From Closterium sp. NIES-65 (Eukaryota; Streptophyta; Zygnematophyceae; Desmidiales; Closteriaceae): 64,000 bases of DNA. Of the stretch, positions 1 through 10,600 are shown piece after piece (the first letter of the stretch is position 1; the number at the start of each line of letters is the position of its first letter). The DNA lies in the NCBI GenBank assembly GCA_948144175.1, contig CANXME010002497.1, positions 744,001 through 808,000 on the forward strand, written 5' to 3'. The notes beneath the pieces were generated by a model, which saw only the letters and a list, made by a program, of their open reading frames with translations, was not told the origin of the DNA and did not search any database. Both the position numbers and the translations under genes were made by a program.

Positions 1-90
1 TTCGTATCAAAAAATCGGCGAGCGCGTCTCAAAGCGCGACGCGCTACCGATATAATCAACGTGTAGAAACGCAATGCGCATCGACTTACA

Positions 91-216
91 TGTCAAGAAT
101 GAGGAATGAAATGAACTAGCAAGCATGTGGGTACAATTAGCAAAACCTAAAAGTGTTGTACCCCATATTGTCTACCCCACTACAGCCTACACAGACTATA
201 GCATATGAGTTTGACA
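91..216 (-). repeat. 3' LTR of truncated copia
   Basis: Ends in TTTGACA at 210-216, next to the purine-rich tract seen as CACCCCCATAGG on the plus strand, exactly as in the other copia copies. The outer edge (about 91) is less certain because the sequence has diverged from the other LTRs. Confidence 0.6.
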
Positions 217-1818
217 CACCCCCATAGGCAAAGTGGGGGAGAACAAGAGGTCACAAGACCAGTCAAGCAAAGCAAAGCAAGCTCAGGGTGGATCACAATG
301 TCACCACACATTCCGAGCACAAGTTCAAAGGCTATAAGGCCAGTTCACATGCAAGATCATATATAAAGGTAAACAAGCAAGTGTAGGTATAGAAAGATCA
401 CAGTACAAGCAAGGTCAAGAAGTGAGCAAGTGAGGCCAAGTAGGCACAAGACCTAGCATCGTACAGAGACGCTGATGATTACAAGGCGGAAGTGCCTTAG
501 TGAAGATATCAGCAATGTTGGCCTCAGAGGCCACGTAAGCAAGGTGCAGCTGACCACGCTGCTGCAGCTCACGAGAAAGGAAGTAGCGAAGAGCAATGTG
601 CTTCGTTCTGTGCTCCAGTCTGTGCTCCCAACACAAGGCCAGCATGGCCTTGTTGTCTACGTACAGAACTGGAGGAGAACGAGGCGGCTCTCCTAGGTCA
701 GTCAGCAAGTAGGTGAGCCAGCGTAGCTCCTGTGCAGCCATGGCCCCCGCGTAGATCTCAGCCTCACAGCAGGAGCCGAGAACAGAAGACGAGCGGGTAG
801 ACCGCCACGAAACAGAGCCGGAGCCAAGGCTGAAGGTGTAACCCTGTGACGACCGCTGCAGAGCCTGGTCGTCAGCCCAAGAAGCGTGAGCGTGACCTGT
901 GAGGACCACTCGACGTCGCCCTCCAAGCACTAGCCCCATGCCCGACGTACTGCACAAGTAGCGCAACACCCTCTTCGCTGCAGCCATGTGCTCTGGTCGG
1001 TGTCTCCCAGGAGCAACATAGCATGCCAAGATGCTAAGAGGGTATGCAAGGTCAGGTCGTGTGCAGGTCATCAGGTACATGAGGCAGCCAACAAGCTCTG
1101 GGTACGGGCCACTCGGCTCTACGGACTCATCGGAAGGCAGAGCTGAGAGCGAGTGGCGAGTAGACAGAGGAGTGGCCTGAGGCGAGGAGTACGTGAAGTC
1201 GAAGCGCTGAAGGACCTGCTGCACCATGTGTGACTGAGTCAGGGTAATGGTGCGCTGTGCTCTGTCCCGGGTGATCTGCAAGCCAAGGTAGCTGCGCAGT
1301 TCACCCAGGTCTGTGCACGTGTGTCTCTTCTGCAGCTCAGACTTCACGTGGGCGAGTCCAGTAGTGTCAGCAGTGGCAAAGACCAAGTCGTCGACGTACA
1401 CGAGGATGTAGAACGGCGGCAAAGAGGTGTCGGTGCGCAGAAACAGCGACGGGTCGGCTGTAGAAGGAGCAAACCCAAGAGCCGCAAGTGTAGTCCTCAG
1501 TGTGTCGTGCCACTCACGGGGCGCCTGGCGGAGACGGTAGAGTGGCCGCCGGAGGCTCCACTGGGTACCAGGAGGAAACGACCCAGTGAAGCCAGGTGGG
1601 CGGCGCAGCCAGATCTCCTCGTGAAGGCTGCCCTGCAGGAAAGCTGTGATGAAGTCAAGATAGTGAAGCTCGTAGTCGCGCTTAGCGGCTATGTGTAGCA
1701 GCACCCGAAGAGTGGTCATCTTCGGGGTGGGAGAGAAGGTCTGAAAGTAGTCAACTCCCTGCCACTGACTGAAGCATCGAGCCACGTAACGCGCCTTGAA
1801 GACAGGCGGAGAACCCGG

Positions 1819-1959
1819 TGTCAGAATCCCAACCACTAGACCATTGGGATAAAAGGGCTTGTTTCAGTAGCGGGTCAGTGCGCCCATAACCCTCCAGTCG
1901 AACACGCCTGTAACCCTCTCTAGGATCAATCGGGCATCCATGGTGCAGATCTACTGACA
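1819..1959 (-). repeat. TRIM 3' LTR
   Basis: 141 bp, TG...CA ends, preceded on the minus strand by a G-rich polypurine tract. Confidence 0.9.
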
Positions 1960-2052
1960 CCCCCCCACACTGGGAGGCCCAGGACTAAGCACAGCGGCAA
2001 CGGCCTACATGTGCATACACCGAGAATCGAACCCGAGACAGCTCTGATACCA

Positions 2053-2193
2053 TGTCAGAATCCCAACCACTAGACCATTGGGATAAAAGGGCTTGTTTCA
2101 GTAGCGGGTCAGTGCGCCCATAACCCCCCAGGCGAGCACGCCTGTAACCCTCTCCAGGATCAATCGGGCATCCATAGTGCAGATCTACTGACA
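2053..2193 (-). repeat. TRIM 5' LTR
   Basis: 141 bp, about 96% identical by eye to the copy at 1819-1959. The primer-binding site abuts it at 2052. Confidence 0.9.
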
Positions 2194-2883
2194 CCCGGCG
2201 GCCGCTTCACCCTGAAAATCCACATGCCACTAACGATGTTCGCCCCAGGTGGGGGAACCTCGTCGACGTAGGTGCCTGTGGACTTCCAGGAATCCATCTC
2301 TGCGTCCATGGCTGACTGCCACTGAGAGGAGTAGGGACCCTCGATCGCCTCAGCGTACGATAGAGGAGTCGGGATGTCCGGTGCATCCGGGTCTCCCTCA
2401 GGGGCAATCAGCGTGGACACGAGATGAGGCAAAGCAGCAGCAAAACAATGGAACTCCTCCTGCCTATCCTCAAGGACGTCCGTGCTAAGAGCACACTCAC
2501 CCCCGACGGACGGAGGACAGACAGACTCAGACTCAGCAACGAGATTAGTGGCGTAGTCTAGACGACAGCGAGCAGCAAATTCGACAAGCTCAGCAACTAA
2601 GGCAGACGCAGCAGTGGACTCAAAGGAAGGGTCAGTGACAACAGTGGCGAGGAGACGCGTGACAGTAGGACTGGCAGCACGAAGAGAGTCAGACTCCGGG
2701 TCAGCAAGGACAGGATGAGAGGACTCTGGAGGAGACGGCAACGGGACACGCAGAGGAGCAGTGGAAGGACGCAGTGCCATCTGGTGTGTGCCCTTTCTGC
2801 GCCTCCACTCCTTCATGCTCGGTTACGCACGGCTCGTAGCGGTAGTGCGCGCTGACGGTTCCCAATCTCATGCGCTAGATACG

Positions 2884-2982
2884 AGAGGACGTGATGTGCG
2901 CCACGTCACGGGAGGACGTGATGTGCGCCGCGTCACGGGCGCGTCACAGGATAACGTGATGTGCGCCACGTCACGGGCGCTA
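2884..2982. repeat. Short tandem repeat with internal inverted symmetry
   Basis: Three copies of a roughly 27-bp unit containing GACGTGATGTGCGCCACGTC; each copy can fold on itself through its CGTGA/TCACG arms. It lies just beyond the truncation point of the copia fragment. No coding potential is apparent. Confidence 0.7.
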
Positions 2983-3065
2983 CTTCAAGATTGAGTGGAA
3001 CGAGCGCGATGCGGCGGGCGGCGAAGAAAGTCGCTAGGGAACTCGGATAAGGGTGAGAAAATCGC

Positions 3066-3675
3066 TTCCTCGTTCCGCCCTCCCTTGCTCGTTTCGCCCT
3101 CCCTTGCTCGTTCCGCCCTCCGTTGCTCGTTCCGCCCTCCCTTCCTCGTTCCGCCCTCCCTTGCTCGTTCCGCCCTCCCTCATTCCGTGCTTACTCCTCA
3201 TTCCACCCTTCCTCCTCATTCCGCCCTTCCTCCTCATTCCGCCCATCCACTTCATTCCGCCCATCCTCCTCATTCCGCCCTTCCTCCTCATTCCGCCCTT
3301 CCTCGTTCCGCCTTTCCTCCTCATTCCGCCCATCCTCCTCATTCCGCCCTTCCTCCTCATTCCGTCCTTCCTCCTCATTTCGCCCTTCCTCCTCATTCCG
3401 CCCTTCCTCGTTCCGCCTTTCCTCCTCATTCCGCCCATCCTCCTCATTCCGCCCATCCTCCTCATTCCGCCCTTCCTCGTTCCGCCTTTCCTCCTCATTC
3501 CGCCCATCCTCCTCATTCCGCCCTTCCTCGTTCCGCCTTTCCTCCTCATTCCGCCCATCCTCCTCATTCCGCCCTTCCTCGTTCCGCCTTTCCTCCTCAT
3601 TCCGCCCTTCCTCGTTCCGCCTTTCCTCCTCATTCCGCCCTTCCTCGTTCCGCCTTTCCTCCTCATTCCACCCAA
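3066..3675. repeat. Minisatellite, CTCATTCCGCCCTTC-type units
   Basis: About 600 bp of roughly 15-bp pyrimidine-rich units built from CTCATTCCGCCC and CTCGTTCCGCC variants. Open frames on both strands here only reflect the repeat (Pro/Ser/Phe on plus, Gly/Met/Arg on minus) and are not taken as genes. Confidence 0.9.
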
Positions 3676-3829
3676 TAGAAGCTATTGCTACTTATGCTAC
3701 AGATTTCCGCCCTTCCTACTCATTCCGCCCTCCGTCGTTCCGCCCTTCCTCCTTTTCTGTTTTCCCTCACTCACCTCGTTTGCTTTCCCCCACTCACCTC
3801 ATTTTCCCCACTATTCATCCCACTCACCT

Positions 3830-4340
3830 CACATCCCTCACTGTTCACCCCCACTGTTTCCCTGTCCCTCACTGTTCACCCCCACTGTTTCCCTGTCCAT
3901 CACTGTTCACCCCCACTGTTTCCCTGTCCCTCACTGTTCACCCCCACTGTTTCCCTGTCCCTCACTGTTCACCCCTCACTGTTTCCCTGTCCCTCACTGT
4001 TCACCCCCGCTGTTTCCCTGTCCCTCACTGTTCACCCCCCACTGTTTCCCCATCCCTCACTGTTCACCCCATTGTTTCCCCATCCCTCACTGTTCACCCC
4101 GTTGTTTCCCCATCCCTCACTGTTCACCCCGCTGTTTCCCCATCCCTCACTGTTCACCCCACTGTTTCCCCACCCCCCACTGTTCACCCTCCGCTCCCCT
4201 CTATTCACCATCCCCCCCTTATCCCTTGTATTCACCTTCCCCCACTGCTCCCCTCTATTCACCATCCCCCCCTTATCCCTTGTATTCACCTTCTCCCACT
4301 GCTCCCCTCTATTCACCTTCCCCCAGTGCTCCCCTGCACT
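3830..4340. repeat. Minisatellite, CACTGTTCACCCC units
   Basis: About 11 copies of a 28-31-bp unit (TTTCCCTGTCCCTCACTGTTCACCCC-like; positions 3836-4190) followed by a second family of TATTCACC/CTGCTCCCC units (4193-4340). Strong strand asymmetry with C/T on plus. Confidence 0.85.
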
Positions 4341-4411
4341 CACCTCTGCTCCCCTGCACTCACCTCTGCCACAATTGCTAAACCGTGTGCCATCCCGTCA
4401 CACCTGCCATC

Positions 4412-4948
4412 CAGGTGAGAGGTTCAGCAGAGCGAGGTGAGAGGCTCGGCAGAGCGAGGTGAGAGGCTCGGCAGAGCGAGGTGAGAGGCTCGGCAGAGCG
4501 AGGTGAGAGGCTCGGCAGAGCGAGGTGAGAGGCTTGGCAGAGCGAGGTGAGAGGCTCGGCAGAGCGAGGTGAGAGGCTCGGCAGAGCGAGGTGAGAGGCT
4601 CGGCAGAGCGAGGTGAGAGGCTCGGCAGAGCGAGGTGAGAGGCTCGGCACAGCCAGGTGAGAGGCTCGGCGCAGCCAGGTGAGAGGCTCGGCACAGCCAG
4701 GTGAGAGGCTCGGCACAGCCAGGTGAGAGGCTCGGCACAGCCAGGTGAGAGGTTCGGCGCAGCCAGGTGAGAGGCTCGGCACAGCCAGGTGAGAGGCTCG
4801 GCGCAGCCAGGTGAGAGGCTCGGCACAGCCAGGTGAGAGGCTCGGCGCAGCCAAGTGAGAGGCTCGGCACAGCCAGGTGAGAGGCTCGGCGCAGCCAGGT
4901 GAGAGGCAGGGCGCAGCCAGGTGAGAGGCTCGGCACAGCCAGGTGAGG
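4412..4948. repeat. 22-bp minisatellite in two sub-blocks
   Basis: About 24 copies of a 22-bp unit with core GGTGAGAGGCTCGGC. The left block (to about 4648) has the variant tail AGAGCGA; the right block has ACAGCCA or GCAGCCA. The block structure suggests two rounds of local amplification. Because 22 is not a multiple of 3, all minus-strand frames stay open; these are rejected as genes. Confidence 0.9.
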
Positions 4949-4949
4949 G

Positions 4950-6195
4950 TCGGGTCGTTGCTGCTTGCTCTCTCCCATTCACCTACAGTGCCTCCCCCTC
5001 TCTTTCTTTGCGCAGGTGTCATTTTCTTCGGTGCCAGCCACTGCGATCTCTCTTGTTGCGATGAGAAGGATAGGATAATGCAAGTCATTGGTATGCTCTG
5101 ATATGTATGGTTGTATGTAACATCATCACATATACAACCCCTGAATTCCTGTTACCCCCCCCCCCCCCCCCCCCCCGGCACTGAGTTTCTGTCTCCCCAA
5201 TTTGGTGAGAGCGTGTTTTTCGCCCTCTGAAGGCGCGTCTGAAATCGTGCTTCTGCCATACCCCCGTCCTCTGAAACCCCGTCTCTGCTTTTCCCCCTCT
5301 GAAACCTCTCACCTGCCATTCCTTCCCCTGACACCTGCCACACAACCCCACCCACCCGGCCCCTACCCTCCTTGCGCAGGTGGCGCGGTCTCTCCTTGGG
5401 GTGGGGGCGCCGTGAAGACTTTGTGAAGCGTTTTGCCTGAAGATGCAGTCATGAAAGTGAAATAGGATATGGAATAGGAAGCTCTAGGATTGTTCTGAAT
5501 AAGATTCTGAAATAGTGAGTAGGTTAGTAGTAGGCAGGAAGAGAAAACAGAAACAAGCAGGGACACACAGAAAGAGAGAGAAAAGAGAGACAGGGGCCGG
5601 CAGAGAAGGGGAGAGGAAAGCAGCGACAGGGGCAAAGTGCGGAAGCACAAAGTAGAAGCACGTAGTAGAAGCAGAAGCAGGAATATGGTATGATAGGGAG
5701 TAGGGTAGACATGCATGAGCCATGCCCAGGAATTTCCAGGGCGCTTCGAGGGGCTGTGAGGGGTTGTGAGGAGGATTGGGGGGTAGGGGGGCCATGGGGG
5801 GGTTTTCCCAGCGCGCCGCCTTTACTGTACCACTGTATTGCCTCCTTTCTGATCGTTATAGTGAAATCTGCTTGTTTTTTTTTTGTCAATAAAATGGTGA
5901 TGTGGGGAGTTGTTGGGGTAGTGGTGATGGTGGTTTGGAGGATTATGGTGTGGAGGAGAGATTGGTTGTGGTTATAATTGCTGATTGTTTGTGTTACCAG
6001 TTCTGCTCAAGGGCACGGTGCCTTCCTCTTGCCGTTTTCTTGAAATTTATTATCCATCTCGCAAAGTTCCTGGCATGGCAACCAACCCTACTACCACGGG
6101 TACCTACCTACAAGTGCTGAGATTAGGAAAAACAATGTTATCTACCCAACCATCTAAAGAACTATATAAGAGACCACTAGATGGAAGGGTTCACA
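4950..6195. other. Region without a recognisable gene
   Basis: Contains a 22-24-nt C homopolymer (5155-5177) and otherwise AT/GC-mixed single-copy-looking sequence. No ORF with credible composition and no RNA gene was seen. The part nearest 6195 would include the 3' UTR of the TTLL12-like gene. Confidence 0.5.
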
Positions 6196-7576
6196 TCACA
6201 AGCGCCGCACGTTCTGGGTTTCTCCTAGGAAGAGGCACCCAAACACATCGTTGAAAAAGGTTTTGGGTCGCAGCCACGCGGATTCATCTTCCGCTTCTGC
6301 ACTGCCCTCTGAGCCGGTAGGCCTTGGGAAGATCCTCTTCATGTCGTACGTCACAGCACGCGTGCAGTCCGGGCAGTATGTTACCTGTACACCGCCACAT
6401 GAATGCATAACATATGCAAATTCTAAAGAAAACAATATATAATAAAGGAGAATAGAATCATGATAATTTTACAAAATGTAGGGCATTAGGAAGCTGAATA
6501 GCAGGGAAGGAGGCGGTAATTGCACGACTAACCTCTAGAAGCTTGGGTTGGAAGTGATCATCCAGCATCACATCCACACCGTAGATTGCTCGACAGGTGT
6601 CGTCATCTGGTTGCATCTCGGGGTGGACGGTGACAGCAGCAGCCAGGAGCTCCCGCAGCATCCTCTGCACTGATTGGTCGATAGATTGCCACGTCACTGT
6701 AGCGGCAGGCATGCAAGTTGGGTACAGTTGGAGGGGAAAGAGCGAGTGGAGGAGGGATGAGAGGGGGAAAATATGCTCCTTTCATGCGTATTCCTGTGTC
6801 ATGGGGATGTGTGCAGTTAGCTGTTGCATGCCATTAGCAGAATGCATGACATGTCAAACCCCATACATACCATCTCACCAACCATGCATACCATGCCATC
6901 GCCCATCCATACCACGCCATCCCCCATTCACGCCATGCTGTCACCCATGCATACCGCTGTGCTCGTGCTCAAACGCCTGCACAAACTCGTGTGTTGGAAC
7001 GTGCTCATACTTGTGACCACTGTAGTTCTGACGAGAGTGTGAGAGGATGGAGAGGGGGAGGAATGGAGAGAGGGGGGGATGGAGAGGGGAGGATGGAGAG
7101 AGGGGAGGATGGAGAGAGGGGAGGATGGAGAGAGGGGAGGATGGAGAGAGGGGAGGATGGAGAGAGGGAAGGATGGAGAGAGGGGAGGATGGAGAGAGGG
7201 GAGGATGGAGAGAGGGATACAGGGGAAAGGATGGCATGTCAACAAAAGCATATTCTCATACTTGTGATTGCTGCTGTTCTGATGAGAGCAGGATGGAAGG
7301 ATGGAGAGAGGGAGGGGAGGATGGAGAATGAGATGGGAGGATGGAGAATGAGATGGGAGGATGGAGACATGAGAGACACACAGATGCATGTGCAAGCGGG
7401 CGCGCGAGCGCATGTGTGTGTGTGTGTGTGGCTGTGTGTGTGCGTGTGTGCCCACGTGTGTGTGTGTGTGTGTGTGCTTGTGTGTGTGTGTGTGTGTGTG
7501 TGTGCCCACGTGTGTGTGTGTGTGGCTGTGTGTGTATGTGTGTGTGTGTGTGTGTGTTTGTGTATGTGTGTGTATG

Positions 7577-7619
<43 letters not shown>

Positions 7620-10600
7620 TTGTGTGTGTGTATGTGAATCAGGGAGTATGGAGTGTCACAACCAGAATGTGCATAAATCAGTACCGTGATGACGTGTCAT
7701 GACTGAAGCAATTCTGTATCGCACCACACCACAACACACCACACCACACTGCACCGCACCATACCATGACAGTGAAGTGTGTCTGGAAGTCCGACAGGGA
7801 GTCCTCTGCTTGAGAATACTTGTTGTTGGCGATGCGAGCCTGGCGGTGCAAGCAAAGAGGGGTGAGTCACATGAGCCATGCAAGAGATGGGAGGCACAGG
7901 GCGAGTTGATAAAGTTGAGAGTCCGGCAGAGTGTTTTTTGCTTGAGAACACGTCTTGTTGGCAAAGAGTGCAGCAGGAAACAGGCAGCAGACAGCAACAA
8001 GCAAGCAGCATTCCACTCCGCCCGACCCACTCACCCAGAGCACGTCCGATAAATACGCCTCCAGCGGCTTGAGTCTCTTGAGCAGGAGCAGGAAGCGCAG
8101 GTCGAACTTCCTCATGTGGAAAAGTGCAGCAGCCAACCAAGCAGCAGGCGGCAAGCGGGCAGCATTCAACCCAACTCACTTCCTCCCGTCAACCCACTCA
8201 CCCAGAACACATCGGAGAGATATGCCTCCAGCGGCCTGAGCCGCTTGAGCAGCAGCGGGAAGCGCAGGTCGAATATCCTCCCATGGAAGAGTGGAAGGCG
8301 GGAAATGTACTTCTGGCACAGCTTGGGGCCGCTCTCTGCCCTGCCTTGTCCCCACCTCGCTGTTGCGCCCGTGTCTGCCATGCTGTGGGGCGCTTCATCC
8401 CAACACCAAACAGGCAGCGACAAGGACCAACCAGCAAGCACCAGTGGACCACCCAACTCACCCAGAAGACGTCAGAGAGATATGCCTCCAGCGGTTTGAG
8501 CCGCTTGAGCAGCAGCAGGAGGCGCAGGTCGAACTTCCTCCCGTGGAAGAGCGCGGGGCGGGAGATGAACTTCTGGGCCACCTTGGGGCCGGTCTCTGCC
8601 AGCCGAATGGTCTCTGCCTTGAGTTCGACCTCCCCTTAGGCCCAGTCTCTGCCTTGCTGTGGGGGGCCTCACAGCAACACCAGCCAGCAAAAAGCAAGCA
8701 GCAGGCAGAGAGCATGCAGCATTCAACCCAGCACACTCACCCAGAACACGTCGGAGAGATACACCTCCAGCGGCTTGAGTCTCTTGAGCAGCAGCAGGAA
8801 GCGCAGGTCGAACTTGCGCCCGTGGAAGAGCGCGGGGCGGAAGATGTACTTCTGGGCCACCTTGGGGCCGGTCTCTGCCAGCCGTACGATCTGCGCCAGC
8901 TGGCGCGCCACCGTTGCATCCATGCTGCGCGCGAGATTCCAGGGCTTTAAGATCCACGTGTTGTCCAGATCGGGGTCTGTGGGATGAAAGGGGGAGAGAG
9001 GTGGGCAGATGAGAGAGGACCAGAGGAGAAATCCAAGGAGGAGGAGGGAGTACAGCGAGAGGGTGCCCAGACGTTCCCTGATTACAATTCTTCCCTACCT
9101 TCATAGCTCTCAGGCGCCTCACCCCTTCATCGCTGGCACTCACTCGCCTCCCTGCAGCAGCATCAGCAATCACTCACTCACTCACTCACTCACTCAATCA
9201 CTCACTCATTCATTCATTTTGCACAACTCACCGACCTGCATGGATCTCAGGCGCCTCACCGCCTTCATAGCCGGCAATAACTCACCTCCCTGAAGCACCA
9301 ACATTTTAAAACCTTCGTTTCCTGGAACCTCCCTATGGCAATCAAGGTCTCCTGCCTTCAATGCTCATGGCCCTCTCACCTGCGTCACTATCAGGCTCCT
9401 CTCTGCCCTCGTAGCCAGCAATGAGTCGCCTCCCTGCTGCTGCAGCAGCTGCCGCTTCCCTCTGCTGGAAGCATCCAATCAGCGCTGCCAGCTCCGATGT
9501 TCACTTACCCTCATTCTTCTCAGGCGCCCCACGGCCCTCATAGCTGGCAATCAGTCGCCTCCCTGCACCAGCAACTTCCGCCGCCTCCCTCTGCTGGAAG
9601 CACCCTATGAGCGCTGCCAGCTCCGACTGCATGTCGTACGTGTCTTGCAGCCAGGGGCGCGTGTTGCCGTACGCCTGCATGGAAGAGCAACAACAGAGGA
9701 CCAACAGAGCAGCAGCAGAGCAACAACAGAGGACCAACAGAGCAGCAGCAGAGCAACAACAGAGGACCAACAGAGCAGCAGCAGAGCAACAACAGAGGAC
9801 CAACAGAGCAGCAGCAGAGCAAGAGCCAGCAGCAGAGCAAGAGCCATCATGAGACGGAGAGCAGACAGCCATGCAGCATCCTCTCAGTGCCGCCAACTGT
9901 GAGTGCATGCGATACGTGTATTGAAGCCAGTAGCACGTGTTGCCATATGTCTGCACATAGCGAGAGAGTAGCAAAGAGACTATCACACACACACACGTGA
10001 GGCAGCATTCGAGAAGATGGTGAAACAAACAGGACAGAATACGGCCTTCAAACACCTCTGCATGCATCAAAGACTGAGCTGGCAGCATGCAACAAGCATA
10101 TGGGGTATCAGGTACTGAGCAAATGTTGAGCTGACTGCACAGTGCACTATGTGAAAGACATGGCATGTGACGCTGACTGAATTGTACAAAGCGCATCGTG
10201 TGTAATGCTGAATGCATATGAACACAGCCCTCCCAGCCCTCCTTGCCCTCCCTGCCCTCCATTCTCTCCTTTGCCCTCCCTGCCCTCTCTGTCCCTTCAA
10301 CAATTATGCACCTCCCATCCCACCTGCTGAGTCATCCGTGGCAGGTGGCGTTTCATCACAATGCATGCCTCAAACGGATTTTGCTCCCTCTTGGCCCTCA
10401 CTTCTCCCTTGGCGCTCCCTTGGCCCTCCCCGCCCTCTCCACCTTCTCCACCCTCCCCGCCCTCCCTTGCCTCTCCACCACGCACCTGCTGGATGGTCTT
10501 CGCCAGATGATGTTTCATCACAATGCATGCCTCAAACGGGAACTGGTTCACCAACGGCTCCTGCCCGCTCTTCTCCCGCCTCTCCTTCAGCCCAGCCGCA

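Larger units (their letters stand above)
1819..2193 (-). mobile_element. TRIM (miniature LTR retrotransposon) nested in copia
   Basis: A 375-bp element with two 141-bp terminal repeats (1819-1959 and 2053-2193) that differ at about five positions. Ends are TGTCAG...CTGACA. The duplicated 5-bp target is CCCGG on the plus strand (1814-1818 and 2194-2198). On the minus strand the 93-bp internal part begins, directly after the 5' LTR, with TGGTATCAGAGC (2041-2052), the usual copia primer-binding site for initiator tRNA-Met, and ends in a G-run polypurine tract (1960-1966) directly before the 3' LTR. There is no coding capacity. Removing it restores continuous reading of the host copia. This architecture defines terminal-repeat retrotransposons in miniature, which depend on another element's proteins. 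Confidence 0.92.
91..2795 (-). mobile_element. 5'-truncated Ty1/copia fragment
   Basis: A minus-strand copia remnant that keeps one LTR (about 91-216), the 3' untranslated region and the reverse transcriptase/RNase H part of pol. It closely matches the three full-length copia elements in this window, including the 3' region just inside the LTR (217-300). Similarity stops abruptly near 2795, where the other copies continue into the linker, integrase and Gag, so the 5' two thirds are missing. A TRIM element (1819-2193) is inserted in the coding region. No second LTR or target duplication was found. The LTR is clearly diverged from the others in the window, so this is probably the oldest copia here. 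Confidence 0.85.
415..2795 (-). pseudogene. copia pol fragment: reverse transcriptase and RNase H
   Basis: Two minus-strand coding blocks (2199-2795 and 415-1813) read as the C-terminal part of copia Pol. Visible motifs are GMWIFRVKRPPG at the start of the reverse transcriptase, the YVDDLVFA catalytic motif, LMYLMTCTRPDLAY, the RNase H acidic cluster around SCCEAEIYAGAMAAQELRW and YVDNKAMLAL, and the C-terminal HIALRYF block. The terminal stop is TGA. Several residues conserved in the other copies are changed (for example ARCFSQWQG for ARGFSQRQG). The frame is interrupted by the TRIM element between RPPG and SPPV. Non-functional: no Gag, protease or integrase. Confidence 0.85.

Noticed and set aside
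1960..2193. tRNA-derived SINE (GGTCTAGTGGTTGGGAT and GGGTTCGATTC look like box A and box B)
   Set aside because: The 141-bp terminal repeats, TG...CA ends, 5-bp duplication, primer site and polypurine tract explain the sequence fully as an LTR-type element.
3034..4440. Long overlapping open frames on both strands
   Set aside because: They are translations of pyrimidine-rich minisatellites, open in several frames with no start context, domain or intron evidence.
4378..5088. Three overlapping minus-strand ORFs of 184-236 residues
   Set aside because: All arise from the 22-bp repeat read in different frames (SLSPGCAEPLTWLCRASHLA).
7388..7702. Cys/Val-rich ORFs
   Set aside because: (TG)n microsatellite.
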